Of a DNA stretch of 14,826 nt, positions 1 to 6,695 are shown piece by piece. Numbering within the stretch: the first letter of the stretch is position 1; every line of letters starts with the position of its first letter. The notes under the pieces are model-generated. The model saw only the letters and a program-made list of their open reading frames with translations, was not told the origin of the DNA and did not search any database. The stretch comes from Candidatus Sulfotelmatobacter sp. (lineage in GTDB: Bacteria > Acidobacteriota > Terriglobia > Terriglobales > SbA1): NCBI GenBank assembly GCA_030151135.1, contig JASLEQ010000752.1:1-14826 (forward strand), in the 5' to 3' direction. Made by a program: the position numbers and the translations under genes.

Positions 1-158
1 ACGATCAGCAGACCGATCCGCGGTATGGTGCCGCTCGGCTTTGGATTGACAAGATCATCGATCCGGTCGAGACCCGCGACGCCATCACGCAGGCTTTAGA
101 GGCGGCCGCCTTGAATCCGGATGTGGCTGAGTTCAAAGTCGGGGTCCTGCAAACGTAA
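1..158 (+). CDS. Acyl-CoA carboxylase carboxyltransferase, C-terminal end (methylcrotonyl-CoA carboxylase type), partial
   Basis: An open frame enters from the left edge (first full codon at 3) and ends at TAA 156-158, giving 51 residues. The readable part contains YGAARLWIDKIIDPVETRD. This matches the C-terminal ARLW-x-D-x-IDP-x-(D/E)TR signature of biotin-dependent acyl-CoA carboxylase beta subunits, where these residues help form the acyl-CoA/carboxybiotin site. Within that family the wording is closest to methylcrotonyl-CoA carboxylase (leucine catabolism). That assignment gains support from the next two genes, which would perform the following two steps. Only the tail is visible, so propionyl- or geranyl-CoA carboxylase cannot be excluded. 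The 81 bases to the next gene show no clear promoter or terminator, so co-transcription with the lyase is plausible. Confidence 0.75.
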   Translation, partial: DQQTDPRYGAARLWIDKIIDPVETRDAITQALEAAALNPDVAEFKVGVLQT

Positions 159-225
159 CGATCCTCGCGGCGAACTTTTTTGATTCGTGCGGATTGATGG
201 CGCGGATTTTCGCTGTCACAGTTTT

Positions 226-229
226 AAGG
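226..229 (+). promoter_or_regulatory. Ribosome binding site for HMG-CoA lyase
   Basis: AAGG lies 10 bases before the ATG at 240. It is a weak but correctly placed Shine-Dalgarno-like sequence and supports that start. Confidence 0.35.
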
Positions 230-239
230 TCTATTTCTC

Positions 240-1118
240 ATGAGCAAGCCTGTAAAAATCATCGAGTGCCCGCGAGATGCATGGCAAGGACTGAAGGGGA
301 TAATTCCGGCCGATCTCAAAGCGGACTACCTGAGAGCGCTGATCAGCACGGGCTTCAAGCATATAGATGCGGTTTCGTTTGTGTCGCCAAACGCCGTACC
401 GCAGATGGTGGACTCGGAGAAGGTTTTGCAAGAACTGGATCCCCCCGATGACGTGGAGATTATCGGCATCGTTGTGAATGAAAAGGGAGCGCAGCGGGCA
501 ATCGACACACAAGCCGTCTCAACGCTTGGATTCCCGTATTCGATTTCCGAAACCTTCCTTCGCAAGAACCAGAATCAGTCGGCAGAAGGGGCTTTAGAAG
601 AGCTCGAGAAGATACAGAAGAAGGCGGACGACGCCGGCCTGAACGTCGTGGTCTACATTTCGATGGCATTCGGGAATCCGTACGGCGATGTGTGGAGCAT
701 CGATGAGCTTGTGAATGCGATTGGCCTGTTAGAGGCCGAGAATCTACACATGATCTCGCTGGCAGATACGGTGGGAATGGCTACTCCGGAACAGATTGGA
801 AACGTTCTGGGCACCGTACTTAAAGAATATGACTATCTGGAAGTAGGAGTGCATTTGCACAGCCGGCCGGATCAATCTGAAGAAAAAATTATCACCGCCT
901 ACGATGCAGGGTGCCGGCGATTTGATTGCGCGATTGGCGGGCTGGGCGGATGTCCATTTGCTCAAGATGCATTGGTGGGCAACATCGCGACGGAAAAGGT
1001 CATTGATGCTCTTCGACGGCGCGGCGCAGAGTTGCCACAGTTGAAATCGCTCGATACGCTTGTGAAGGCGACCGGGGGCCTCGCAGCGAGGTATTCGGAC
1101 TCTCAGGCAGCCGATTAA
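240..1118 (+). CDS. Hydroxymethylglutaryl-CoA lyase (HMGL-like TIM barrel)
   Basis: This 292-residue protein should cleave (S)-3-hydroxy-3-methylglutaryl-CoA to acetyl-CoA and acetoacetate, the last step of leucine breakdown. It fits the usual bacterial length of about 290-310. The N-terminal ECPRDAWQG (residues 9-17) corresponds to the canonical GPRDGLQ and keeps the catalytic Arg12 and metal-binding Asp13. Metal ligands His205 and His207 are in VGVHLHS. The loop GGLGGCPFAQDALVGN (233-248) keeps the catalytic Cys238 and Asn248. The family usually reads HCHD at the metal site. Here it is HLHS, so the aspartate after the second histidine is missing, and GASGN is replaced by DALVGN. These are divergent features of a lyase subgroup and do not look like decay. 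It sits between a carboxyltransferase and a methylglutaconyl-CoA hydratase-like gene, which supports a leucine role. Other HMGL-like enzymes (a different hydroxyacyl-CoA lyase) remain possible. Confidence 0.85.
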   Translation: MSKPVKIIECPRDAWQGLKGIIPADLKADYLRALISTGFKHIDAVSFVSPNAVPQMVDSEKVLQELDPPDDVEIIGIVVNEKGAQRAIDTQAVSTLGFPYSISETFLRKNQNQSAEGALEELEKIQKKADDAGLNVVVYISMAFGNPYGDVWSIDELVNAIGLLEAENLHMISLADTVGMATPEQIGNVLGTVLKEYDYLEVGVHLHSRPDQSEEKIITAYDAGCRRFDCAIGGLGGCPFAQDALVGNIATEKVIDALRRRGAELPQLKSLDTLVKATGGLAARYSDSQAAD

Positions 1119-1142
1119 CCACCACAGAGATACTGAATCAAG

Positions 1143-1925
1143 ATGAGCTACAACACTCTTCAACTTGCCTACGAGGGCAAGGTCGCAACGCTTACGCTAA
1201 ACCGGCCAGAGAAGCGGAACGCGATCAGCTTCGAACTGATCGATGATCTGCTCCGCGCGCTGACGGAGGTCGCTCAATCGGACGCCATCGTTTTAATTCT
1301 GACAGGCGCCGGAAAAGCGTTTTGTTCAGGGATGGACCTGGACAATCTCAAATCCTTGTTAGGACGAACTGCCGAACAGAACCTGGAAGACTCCGAGACG
1401 ATGGTGCGAATGTTTCGGGCACTCTATGAATTTCCGAGGATTACGATTGCCGCGGTCAATGGGGCCGCGATTGCCGGAGGCACAGGGCTGGCGCTGCTTT
1501 GCGACTTTACCCTCGCGGTGCCGGAGGCAAAGTTCGGTTATACGGAAGTAAAGATCGGGTTCGTGCCGGCGATAGTTTCCACATTCCTGCTGCGGCAGGT
1601 CCCTGAAAAACAAGCTCGCGACCTGCTGCTAACGGGAAGAATCTTCGAAGCAGAAGAAGCCCTGAAACTTGGCTTGATCAATAAGATCGTGGCGCCTGAG
1701 CACCTGCTGGCGAGCGCGAGGGAGCTGGCAGCGCGCCTGATGGAGAACAGCGCGGCCTCGCTCCGAGCGACCAAGCAATTGCTGAATGAACAAGCACGCA
1801 AGGAGCTCGATGGCCACATCGAAGCAGCCGTTCGTGAGAATGCTGCGATTCGCCGGACTGCCGACTTCCGTGAGGGTATCTCGGCATTTCTGGAAAAGCG
1901 CAAGCCGGTGTGGACGGGCAAATGA
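1143..1925 (+). CDS. Enoyl-CoA hydratase/isomerase family protein, probable methylglutaconyl-CoA hydratase
   Basis: This 260-residue crotonase-fold protein would hydrate 3-methylglutaconyl-CoA to HMG-CoA, the step between its two upstream neighbours. Visible family marks are LNRPEKRNAIS (19-29), the oxyanion-hole segments AFCSGMDL (59-66) and NGAAIAGGTGLALLCD (106-121), and FGYTEVKIGFVPAIVS (131-146). Of the two acid/base glutamates used by standard hydratases, Glu135 in YTEVKIG is present. The position of the first (CELAMMCD in rat enoyl-CoA hydratase) is Gly115 here. IPGGGGTQR is replaced by FVPAIVSTF, a variant I recall from a recognisable bacterial subgroup. The start is 24 bases after the lyase stop, and the stop overlaps the next start, so the gene is in the operon. 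Because of the missing glutamate, an isomerase or another crotonase reaction is a real alternative. Confidence 0.8.
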   Translation: MSYNTLQLAYEGKVATLTLNRPEKRNAISFELIDDLLRALTEVAQSDAIVLILTGAGKAFCSGMDLDNLKSLLGRTAEQNLEDSETMVRMFRALYEFPRITIAAVNGAAIAGGTGLALLCDFTLAVPEAKFGYTEVKIGFVPAIVSTFLLRQVPEKQARDLLLTGRIFEAEEALKLGLINKIVAPEHLLASARELAARLMENSAASLRATKQLLNEQARKELDGHIEAAVRENAAIRRTADFREGISAFLEKRKPVWTGK

Positions 1926-2374
1926 GTTCGACCGATCATGCCGTAAATGAGACTCGTCTGCGAGTGCGTTATGCGGAAACCGACCAGATGGGTGTTGTCT
2001 ATCATTCCAACCACCTGATCTGGTTTGAGGTGGGAAGAGTTGAGCTGATGCGGCAGATGGGATTTTCGTATCGCGATATGGAACGTGAGGATGGGCGGTA
2101 CATCGCTGTCGCCGAAGTGACCTGCCGGTATCGCGCGCCTGTGTTTTATGACGAAGAGGTGATTGTACGAACTCGTCTGAAAACGGTGCGCGAGTCCGTC
2201 ATTGCCTTCAGTTATGAGCTGTGCCGCGCGGAAAATGGAACCTTGCTGGCGGAAGGGCACACAACTCACGTCGTGACAGATTCGAGCATGAAAGTGGCAG
2301 CACTCCCGGAAAGATACTTGAAGGTGTTCCGCGGTGCGTTGGGAAAACAAACGGGAAGCGGGAGAGCCAGTTGA
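1922..2374 (+). CDS. Acyl-CoA thioesterase, YbgC/4-hydroxybenzoyl-CoA thioesterase family (hotdog fold)
   Basis: This protein of about 150 residues belongs to the single-hotdog acyl-CoA thioesterases. The motif VRYAETDQMGVVYHSNHLIW carries the catalytic Asp (ETDQMG) and the G-V-V-Y-x-x-x-Y/H-x-x-W/F helix entry typical of YbgC/FadM. YRAPVFYDEEVIV follows further on. I prefer the ATG at 1922 because it overlaps the upstream TGA as ATGA, which suggests translational coupling; an in-frame ATG at 1910 would add four residues. The 3' end overlaps the HutH start as TTGA. In this context it may release free acid and CoA from a branched acyl-CoA of the leucine pathway, but the substrate cannot be read from the sequence. 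Confidence 0.85.
   Translation: MSSTDHAVNETRLRVRYAETDQMGVVYHSNHLIWFEVGRVELMRQMGFSYRDMEREDGRYIAVAEVTCRYRAPVFYDEEVIVRTRLKTVRESVIAFSYELCRAENGTLLAEGHTTHVVTDSSMKVAALPERYLKVFRGALGKQTGSGRAS
2360..2364 (+). promoter_or_regulatory. Ribosome binding site supporting a TTG start for hutH
   Basis: GGGAG lies six bases before TTG 2371-2373, inside the end of the thioesterase gene. It is the best Shine-Dalgarno match near the point where HutH homology begins, so it decides the start. Confidence 0.6.
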
Positions 2375-3900
2375 ACGCACTTCACATCAACGGAAATGAA
2401 CTCACCCTGGAAGCGGTGAGGGAGGTCGCAGTATCGCGCCGCGCTGTACTGTTGTCGCCAGATGCGCGACAGGGGGTGAATCGGGCGCGGGCGGTAGTCG
2501 ATGAAATTGTCGCAAGCAACAAAATGGCGTATGCGATCACCACGGGCGTCGGAAAGCTCAGCGATGTGCGAATTGCCGGCGAGCAGATTCGTGAACTGCA
2601 GGTGAACCTTGTTCGGTCCCACGCAGTCGGAGTTGGCGCGCCACTTTCGATTCATGAGACGCGAGCCATGATGCTGTTGCGGGCCAATTCACTCGCGAAG
2701 GGACACTCAGGGGTCCGGGCTGTGGTAATTGATACCCTGTGCGAGATGCTGAACCGCGGCATTACGCCGTTCGTTCCGTCGCAGGGCAGCGTGGGCGCCA
2801 GCGGAGATCTTGCCCCGCTTGCGCATCTAGCGCTCGCCTTGATCGGCGAGGGAGAGTGCTTTGACGAGAACGGGACGCGTGGTCCGAGTGCGGAGGCGCT
2901 GAAACGCGGGCAGATCAAGCCTCTTGTGCTGGAGGCCAAGGAGACAATTTCTCTCATCAACGGAACGCAAGCGATGCTTGCGTTGGGAACGCTGGCGCTT
3001 CTCGAGGCAGAAATACTGATCGATTCGGCCGATGTAATTGGCGGGCTTTCGTGCGATGCACTGAAAGGAACCGATACCGCGTTTGACGATCGCATCCACA
3101 AAGCACGTCCGCACAGCGGACAGATCAAGACAGCCGGTAACCTCCGCAAAATGCTGGAGGGCAGTCAAATCCGCGAGTCGCACCGGGATTGTGGACGCGT
3201 GCAGGATGCTTACTCGCTCCGCTGCATTCCCCAGGTGCATGGAGCGGTCCGGGACACGCTGGATCACTGCCGCGAAACATTTGAAATTGAGGCGAACTCG
3301 GCGGTCGACAATCCACTGGTTTTCATAACAGATCCGAACAACAACGAAGGCGATGTCATTTCCGGCGGAAACTTTCACGGGGAACCGCTCGCGTTTGCGC
3401 TGGATTTCCTTGCGATAGCGATGAGTGCGCTGGCGGGCATCAGCGAGCGACGGATCGAGAGACTGGTAAATCCCACTCTGAGCGAAGGGCTACCGCCGTT
3501 TCTGGCACCGGGTGCAGGTTTAAATTCGGGTTTCATGATGCCGCAGGTCACGGCGGCGGCCCTGGTCAGTGAGAACAAAGTTCTGGCACATCCTGCATCG
3601 GTCGACTCCATCACCACCTCGGGAAACAAAGAAGATTATGTGTCCATGGGGATGACGGCGGCCCTTAAGCTAAAACGGGTGATTGAGAATACCCGAAACG
3701 TGCTTGCGATTGAGGCTATGGCAGTGGCACAGGCCATCGACTTTTTGGCGCCTCTCAAAAGTTCAAAGCGGGGAGAATTGGCTTATGCCGCGATTCGATC
3801 GGTGTGCTCGAAGATGGAGAAAGACCGCGTGATGTATCACGACTTTGCTCGGATTGCCGATTTGATTGCGAGCGGCAAGGTGGCCGACGCGCTCCGATAA
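2371..3900 (+). CDS. hutH: Histidine ammonia-lyase
   Basis: This enzyme removes ammonia from L-histidine to give urocanate, the first step of histidine use. From the TTG start it has 509 residues, the usual HutH length. The frame is open upstream to 2221, but that part reads through the thioesterase in another frame and has no HutH character. The MIO cofactor triad Ala143-Ser144-Gly145 is in [14 protein letters not shown]. Tyr54 in [13 protein letters not shown] (197-200), QDAYSLRC (278-285), SGGNFHGEP (331-339) and Glu421 in NKEDYVSM match the active-site segments. Ser83-His84 favours histidine over tyrosine or phenylalanine as substrate. TGVG replaces the commoner TGFG. No hutU, hutI or hutG lies in the window, so the rest of the pathway must be elsewhere. 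It overlaps the thioesterase by TTGA, implying coupled translation. Confidence 0.92.
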   Translation: MNALHINGNELTLEAVREVAVSRRAVLLSPDARQGVNRARAVVDEIVASNKMAYAITTGVGKLSDVRIAGEQIRELQVNLVRSHAVGVGAPLSIHETRAMMLLRANSLAKGHSGVRAVVIDTLCEMLNRGITPFVPSQGSVGASGDLAPLAHLALALIGEGECFDENGTRGPSAEALKRGQIKPLVLEAKETISLINGTQAMLALGTLALLEAEILIDSADVIGGLSCDALKGTDTAFDDRIHKARPHSGQIKTAGNLRKMLEGSQIRESHRDCGRVQDAYSLRCIPQVHGAVRDTLDHCRETFEIEANSAVDNPLVFITDPNNNEGDVISGGNFHGEPLAFALDFLAIAMSALAGISERRIERLVNPTLSEGLPPFLAPGAGLNSGFMMPQVTAAALVSENKVLAHPASVDSITTSGNKEDYVSMGMTAALKLKRVIENTRNVLAIEAMAVAQAIDFLAPLKSSKRGELAYAAIRSVCSKMEKDRVMYHDFARIADLIASGKVADALR

Positions 3901-3907
3901 GAAAGTT

Positions 3908-4321
3908 ATGAAGACCCTGACGGAATACCTGCATTTTCACACCAAGACGCATCGTGCTTATGTGCACATTACGCCGCAGGTGGAACAAATTGTTGCCAAA
4001 AGCGGCGTGAAAGAAGGCATGGTACTGATTTCAGCCATGCACATTACGGCCGGAGTCTACGTCAACGACAACGAGAGCGGATTGATTGAAGACATCGATC
4101 AGTGGCTGGAGCACCTGGCGCCATTCCGCAAGAACTACAAGCACCACGAAACTGGCGAAGATAACGGGGACTCGCATTTGAAAGCACTGCTCATACACCA
4201 TGAAGTAATTGTGCCAATCACGGCGGGAAAACTCGATCTGGGGACTTGGCAAAGGATTTTCTACGCAGAGTTTGACGGGCAACGGGACAAGCGAGTCATC
4301 GTTAAGGTCATGGGAGAGTGA
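3908..4321 (+). CDS. yjbQ: YjbQ family protein (UPF0047)
   Basis: This 137-residue protein has the full length and motif order of the YjbQ/UPF0047 family. These are small cytosolic trimeric proteins; some members have been reported to have weak thiamine-phosphate synthase activity, but the physiological role is unsettled. Recognisable segments are [15 protein letters not shown] (42-56), where the family usually reads [31 protein letters not shown] (77-95) and [18 protein letters not shown] (107-124). The conserved histidines and acidic residues of the putative metal site remain, but the first HHTS is MHIT. I chose ATG 3908, seven bases after the hutH stop. An upstream in-frame start at 3866 would lie inside hutH and adds nothing conserved. 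The tight spacing suggests operon membership. Confidence 0.88.
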   Translation: MKTLTEYLHFHTKTHRAYVHITPQVEQIVAKSGVKEGMVLISAMHITAGVYVNDNESGLIEDIDQWLEHLAPFRKNYKHHETGEDNGDSHLKALLIHHEVIVPITAGKLDLGTWQRIFYAEFDGQRDKRVIVKVMGE

Positions 4322-4327
4322 AGCCAG

Positions 4328-4870
4328 ATGTCAGAAGAGATAACGGAATTGCAGGAGCATGCCGAACACGCGAAAGAGAATCCTGCGCTTGCTCCTGTGT
4401 CGGTCACGATGGCGATTCTGGCAGTTCTGGTAGCGGTGGTATCGCTGCTCGGACATCGCGCGCACACCGAAGAAGTGGTGCTCCAGGCGAAGTCCTCTGA
4501 TCAGTGGGCCTACTATCAGGCTAAGAATATTCGCCGGCACACCGACGAGTTTTTCGTCGACCTCACTTCCCTGCTGTCCACAACCGACTCTTCCGCCCTG
4601 GCGAAGTTGCGAGAGAAATACAGTGCGGAAGCTACGCGGTACAAAGACGAGCAGAAGGAGATCGAGGACAAAGCGCGTGAGATGGAGACAGAAGTCGTGA
4701 CCGAGATGAAACGCGCGGACCGCTTCGATCTGGCGGAAGTGTTCCTCGAGGTGGGACTCGTGATCACTTCCATTACATTGCTTTCTGGCCGCAGGCTGTT
4801 CTGGGCGGTGGGCATCGTCCTCGGAGTTTTAGGAATCGGAATTACTGGGACGGCGTTCCTGATTCACTGA
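4328..4870 (+). CDS. DUF4337 family membrane protein
   Basis: This 180-residue protein has no known function. One hydrophobic segment lies at about 23-43 and a closely spaced pair at about 137-154 and 157-178. Between them is a charged, probably coiled-coil stretch (about 90-130, rich in Glu, Lys and Arg). SDQWAYYQAKNIRRH (57-71) and FDLAEVFLEVGLVITSITLLSGRR (133-156) match the pattern I recall for DUF4337 proteins of cyanobacteria and other environmental bacteria. It starts six bases after the yjbQ stop, with a purine-rich GGGAG just upstream, and is probably the last gene of the + strand operon. Its last 14 codons overlap, antisense, the 3' end of the carbamoyltransferase gene. Confidence 0.75.
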   Translation: MSEEITELQEHAEHAKENPALAPVSVTMAILAVLVAVVSLLGHRAHTEEVVLQAKSSDQWAYYQAKNIRRHTDEFFVDLTSLLSTTDSSALAKLREKYSAEATRYKDEQKEIEDKAREMETEVVTEMKRADRFDLAEVFLEVGLVITSITLLSGRRLFWAVGIVLGVLGIGITGTAFLIH

Positions 4871-6670
4871 GACGCTCGTTGAACCTTCCGGGCCGGGTGT
4901 GGGTTCGGAGACGGCCGCACGGACGGACACTTCAGCTTTCTGTTCCGCTTTCTTCACGACGAAAGGACCGATCGCCAGAACATCCATGCGCGTTCGCTGG
5001 AAGCAATCGATGGCCTCTTCGGGTGTGCATACAATGGGCTCGTTCTCGTTGAAGCTGGTGTTGAGGATGACCGGGATACCAGTTTTGCGGTGGAACGCAG
5101 AAATCAGATCGTAGTAGAGCGGGTTCTCGTCCCGCGCCACAGTTTGTAGCCTGCCGGTATCGTCCACGTGGTTTACCGCACACAGAGAGTTGCGCTTGTC
5201 CGGACGTATCTTGTAGACGTGAAGCATGAATGGCGAGGGATGGTCGTGCTCAAAATATTCGTGCTGATGATCTGCCAGGATAGAAGGCGCAAAGGGCCGG
5301 AACCACTCACGGTGCTTGATGCGCGCGTTCAGGATCTCTTTCATGTCTGGAAGACCGGGATGAGCGACGATCGATCGATTTCCGAGCGCGCGAGGGCCCC
5401 ATTCCATACGTCCTTGAAACCATCCAACAACATTGCCGGCGGCAATCTGGTCGGCAACAGTCTGCAGGAGCGTGTCGCGGTCCAGTTTTCGGCACTCCAG
5501 ACCGGCTGCTTGCAGTGAGGCCTGAATTCGGGAGTCGGAAAACTCAGGGCCGAGATATGCGTTCTTTAATTGGTGACGCCGGGGCTGCTTGAGCACGGCG
5601 TGATAGGTGTGGAGAGCTGCGCCAACTGCCAGGCCTTCGTCTCCCGCGGCGGGTTGTATATAGGTACGGCGAAAAGGGGTGCGGTCAAACAGCTTGCCGT
5701 TTCCGACGCTATTGAGAGCGCACCCACCAGCCATTGCAAGGTCATCCAGCGGAACGTGTTGGTGAAGTTGATTCAGAAGGTGGAAAAATACTTCCTCAAA
5801 GCGCTGTTGCACGGCGAACGCCAAGTCCATGTCGCGCTGTGCAATCTCGGTATGCGGCTCCCGCGGCGTACCGAATGTTTCTTCCATACGTCCGGAGAAG
5901 TGACGGGCCAGGCGCACGGTTCCGTCCGCCAACACCTGCATGCCCTGATTGCTGCCGAGCGGTTTGAAGTAGCGAAGGTCGAGTTGGAACGCAGAACCCG
6001 TCAGGGCAACGAGTTTCTCGATGTCGGCGCAGTACGTTGGCTTGCCATAGGGCGCGAGGCCCATCACTTTGCCTTCATCACCATATTTTGTGTATCCAAT
6101 GAACTCGCAGATCATGGTGTAGAGGCTGCCGAGCGAATGGGGAAGGAAGACGCGATCGAGGACTTCGATGTTGTTGCCTTCACACCGGGCCATCATCGTG
6201 GAAACGAAATCGCCGGAACCGTCATAGCTGAAGCCGGCGGCCTTGTCCCAGGACGAACAATAATATGAGCTGGCGATATGAGCGATATGGTGTTCGAGGT
6301 GATGTTCCTGAAATCGCAACTTAGCGGGATCGGCGTCGAGAGCTTGGCCGATCAGGAAGCGGAGGTCGCGCATGGCTTCCTTGCGTCGACGGAGGCGAAT
6401 GAAGTTCAGAATCCTGGCGGGATTGGTGAGTGCGTATTGAACTTTCCTGGCGAGATTCGCGTCACTATCCTGGCCCACCGCGACGTGCTCAACGTCAGAG
6501 ATCTTTGCGTCCACGGCATCGAGGCATGCTTTGACCGCAAGCGCCGGAAATCCGCCGAAGTGTTTGTGGCGATTGAGCCGTTCCTCTGCAATCGCGAATT
6601 TCACCTCTCCATCCAGCACGATGGCAGCCGAGGCGTCGGCGTGAAACATGTTGAGGCCCAGGATCAGCAT
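4829..6670 (-). CDS. Carbamoyltransferase, NodU/CmcH family
   Basis: This 613-residue enzyme should transfer a carbamoyl group from carbamoyl phosphate, via an ATP-derived carbamoyl adenylate, to a hydroxyl of a sugar or similar acceptor. The N-terminal Kae1-like domain (about 1-355) starts with MLILGLNMFHADASAAIV. It has the metal-site histidines His127 and His131 (HHIAHIASSYY), SYDGSGD (148-154), GDEGKVMGLAPYG (197-209), AGGCALNSVGNGKL (314-327) and the third metal ligand Asp344 in AAGDEGLAVG. The C-terminal domain (about 395-572) has WFQGRMEWGPRALGNRSI (417-434), FRPFAPS (457-463) and LNTSFNENEPIV (536-547). After about residue 573 there is a 40-residue Ser/Glu/Pro-rich tail with no family motif. 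It is the last gene of the minus operon, 25 bases after the oxidoreductase. The glycan-locus setting makes a sugar acceptor more likely than an antibiotic. Confidence 0.9.
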   Translation of the reverse strand: MLILGLNMFHADASAAIVLDGEVKFAIAEERLNRHKHFGGFPALAVKACLDAVDAKISDVEHVAVGQDSDANLARKVQYALTNPARILNFIRLRRRKEAMRDLRFLIGQALDADPAKLRFQEHHLEHHIAHIASSYYCSSWDKAAGFSYDGSGDFVSTMMARCEGNNIEVLDRVFLPHSLGSLYTMICEFIGYTKYGDEGKVMGLAPYGKPTYCADIEKLVALTGSAFQLDLRYFKPLGSNQGMQVLADGTVRLARHFSGRMEETFGTPREPHTEIAQRDMDLAFAVQQRFEEVFFHLLNQLHQHVPLDDLAMAGGCALNSVGNGKLFDRTPFRRTYIQPAAGDEGLAVGAALHTYHAVLKQPRRHQLKNAYLGPEFSDSRIQASLQAAGLECRKLDRDTLLQTVADQIAAGNVVGWFQGRMEWGPRALGNRSIVAHPGLPDMKEILNARIKHREWFRPFAPSILADHQHEYFEHDHPSPFMLHVYKIRPDKRNSLCAVNHVDDTGRLQTVARDENPLYYDLISAFHRKTGIPVILNTSFNENEPIVCTPEEAIDCFQRTRMDVLAIGPFVVKKAEQKAEVSVRAAVSEPTPGPEGSTSVSVNQERRPSNSDS

Positions 6671-6695
6671 GAACTTGCGTTGGCTCCGGAAGAGA

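Noticed and set aside
159..239. Promoter or terminator between the carboxyltransferase and the HMG-CoA lyase
   Set aside because: A TTGATT-like hexamer is present but no partner -10 at suitable spacing, and no stable hairpin is visible.
2221..2370. HutH read as a protein with a 50-residue N-terminal extension
   Set aside because: The extension is the thioesterase gene read in another frame; TTG 2371 gives the normal family length and has a good ribosome binding site.
1538..2380. 280-codon minus-strand frame across the hydratase and thioesterase genes
   Set aside because: It spans two well-supported + strand genes and their junction; low-complexity Ser/Arg-rich translation without motifs.
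2371..3900. Tyrosine or phenylalanine ammonia-lyase instead of histidine ammonia-lyase
   Set aside because: Ser83-His84 in the substrate-selectivity position and the 509-residue length fit HutH.
4840..4930. Bidirectional terminator between the convergent operons
   Set aside because: The GC-rich stretch offers short complementary pieces but no convincing stem-loop with a U-tract in either direction.
5570..6268. Long + strand open frame (232 codons) inside the carbamoyltransferase gene
   Set aside because: It is antisense to a protein with continuous family motifs, and its translation has no recognisable domain.
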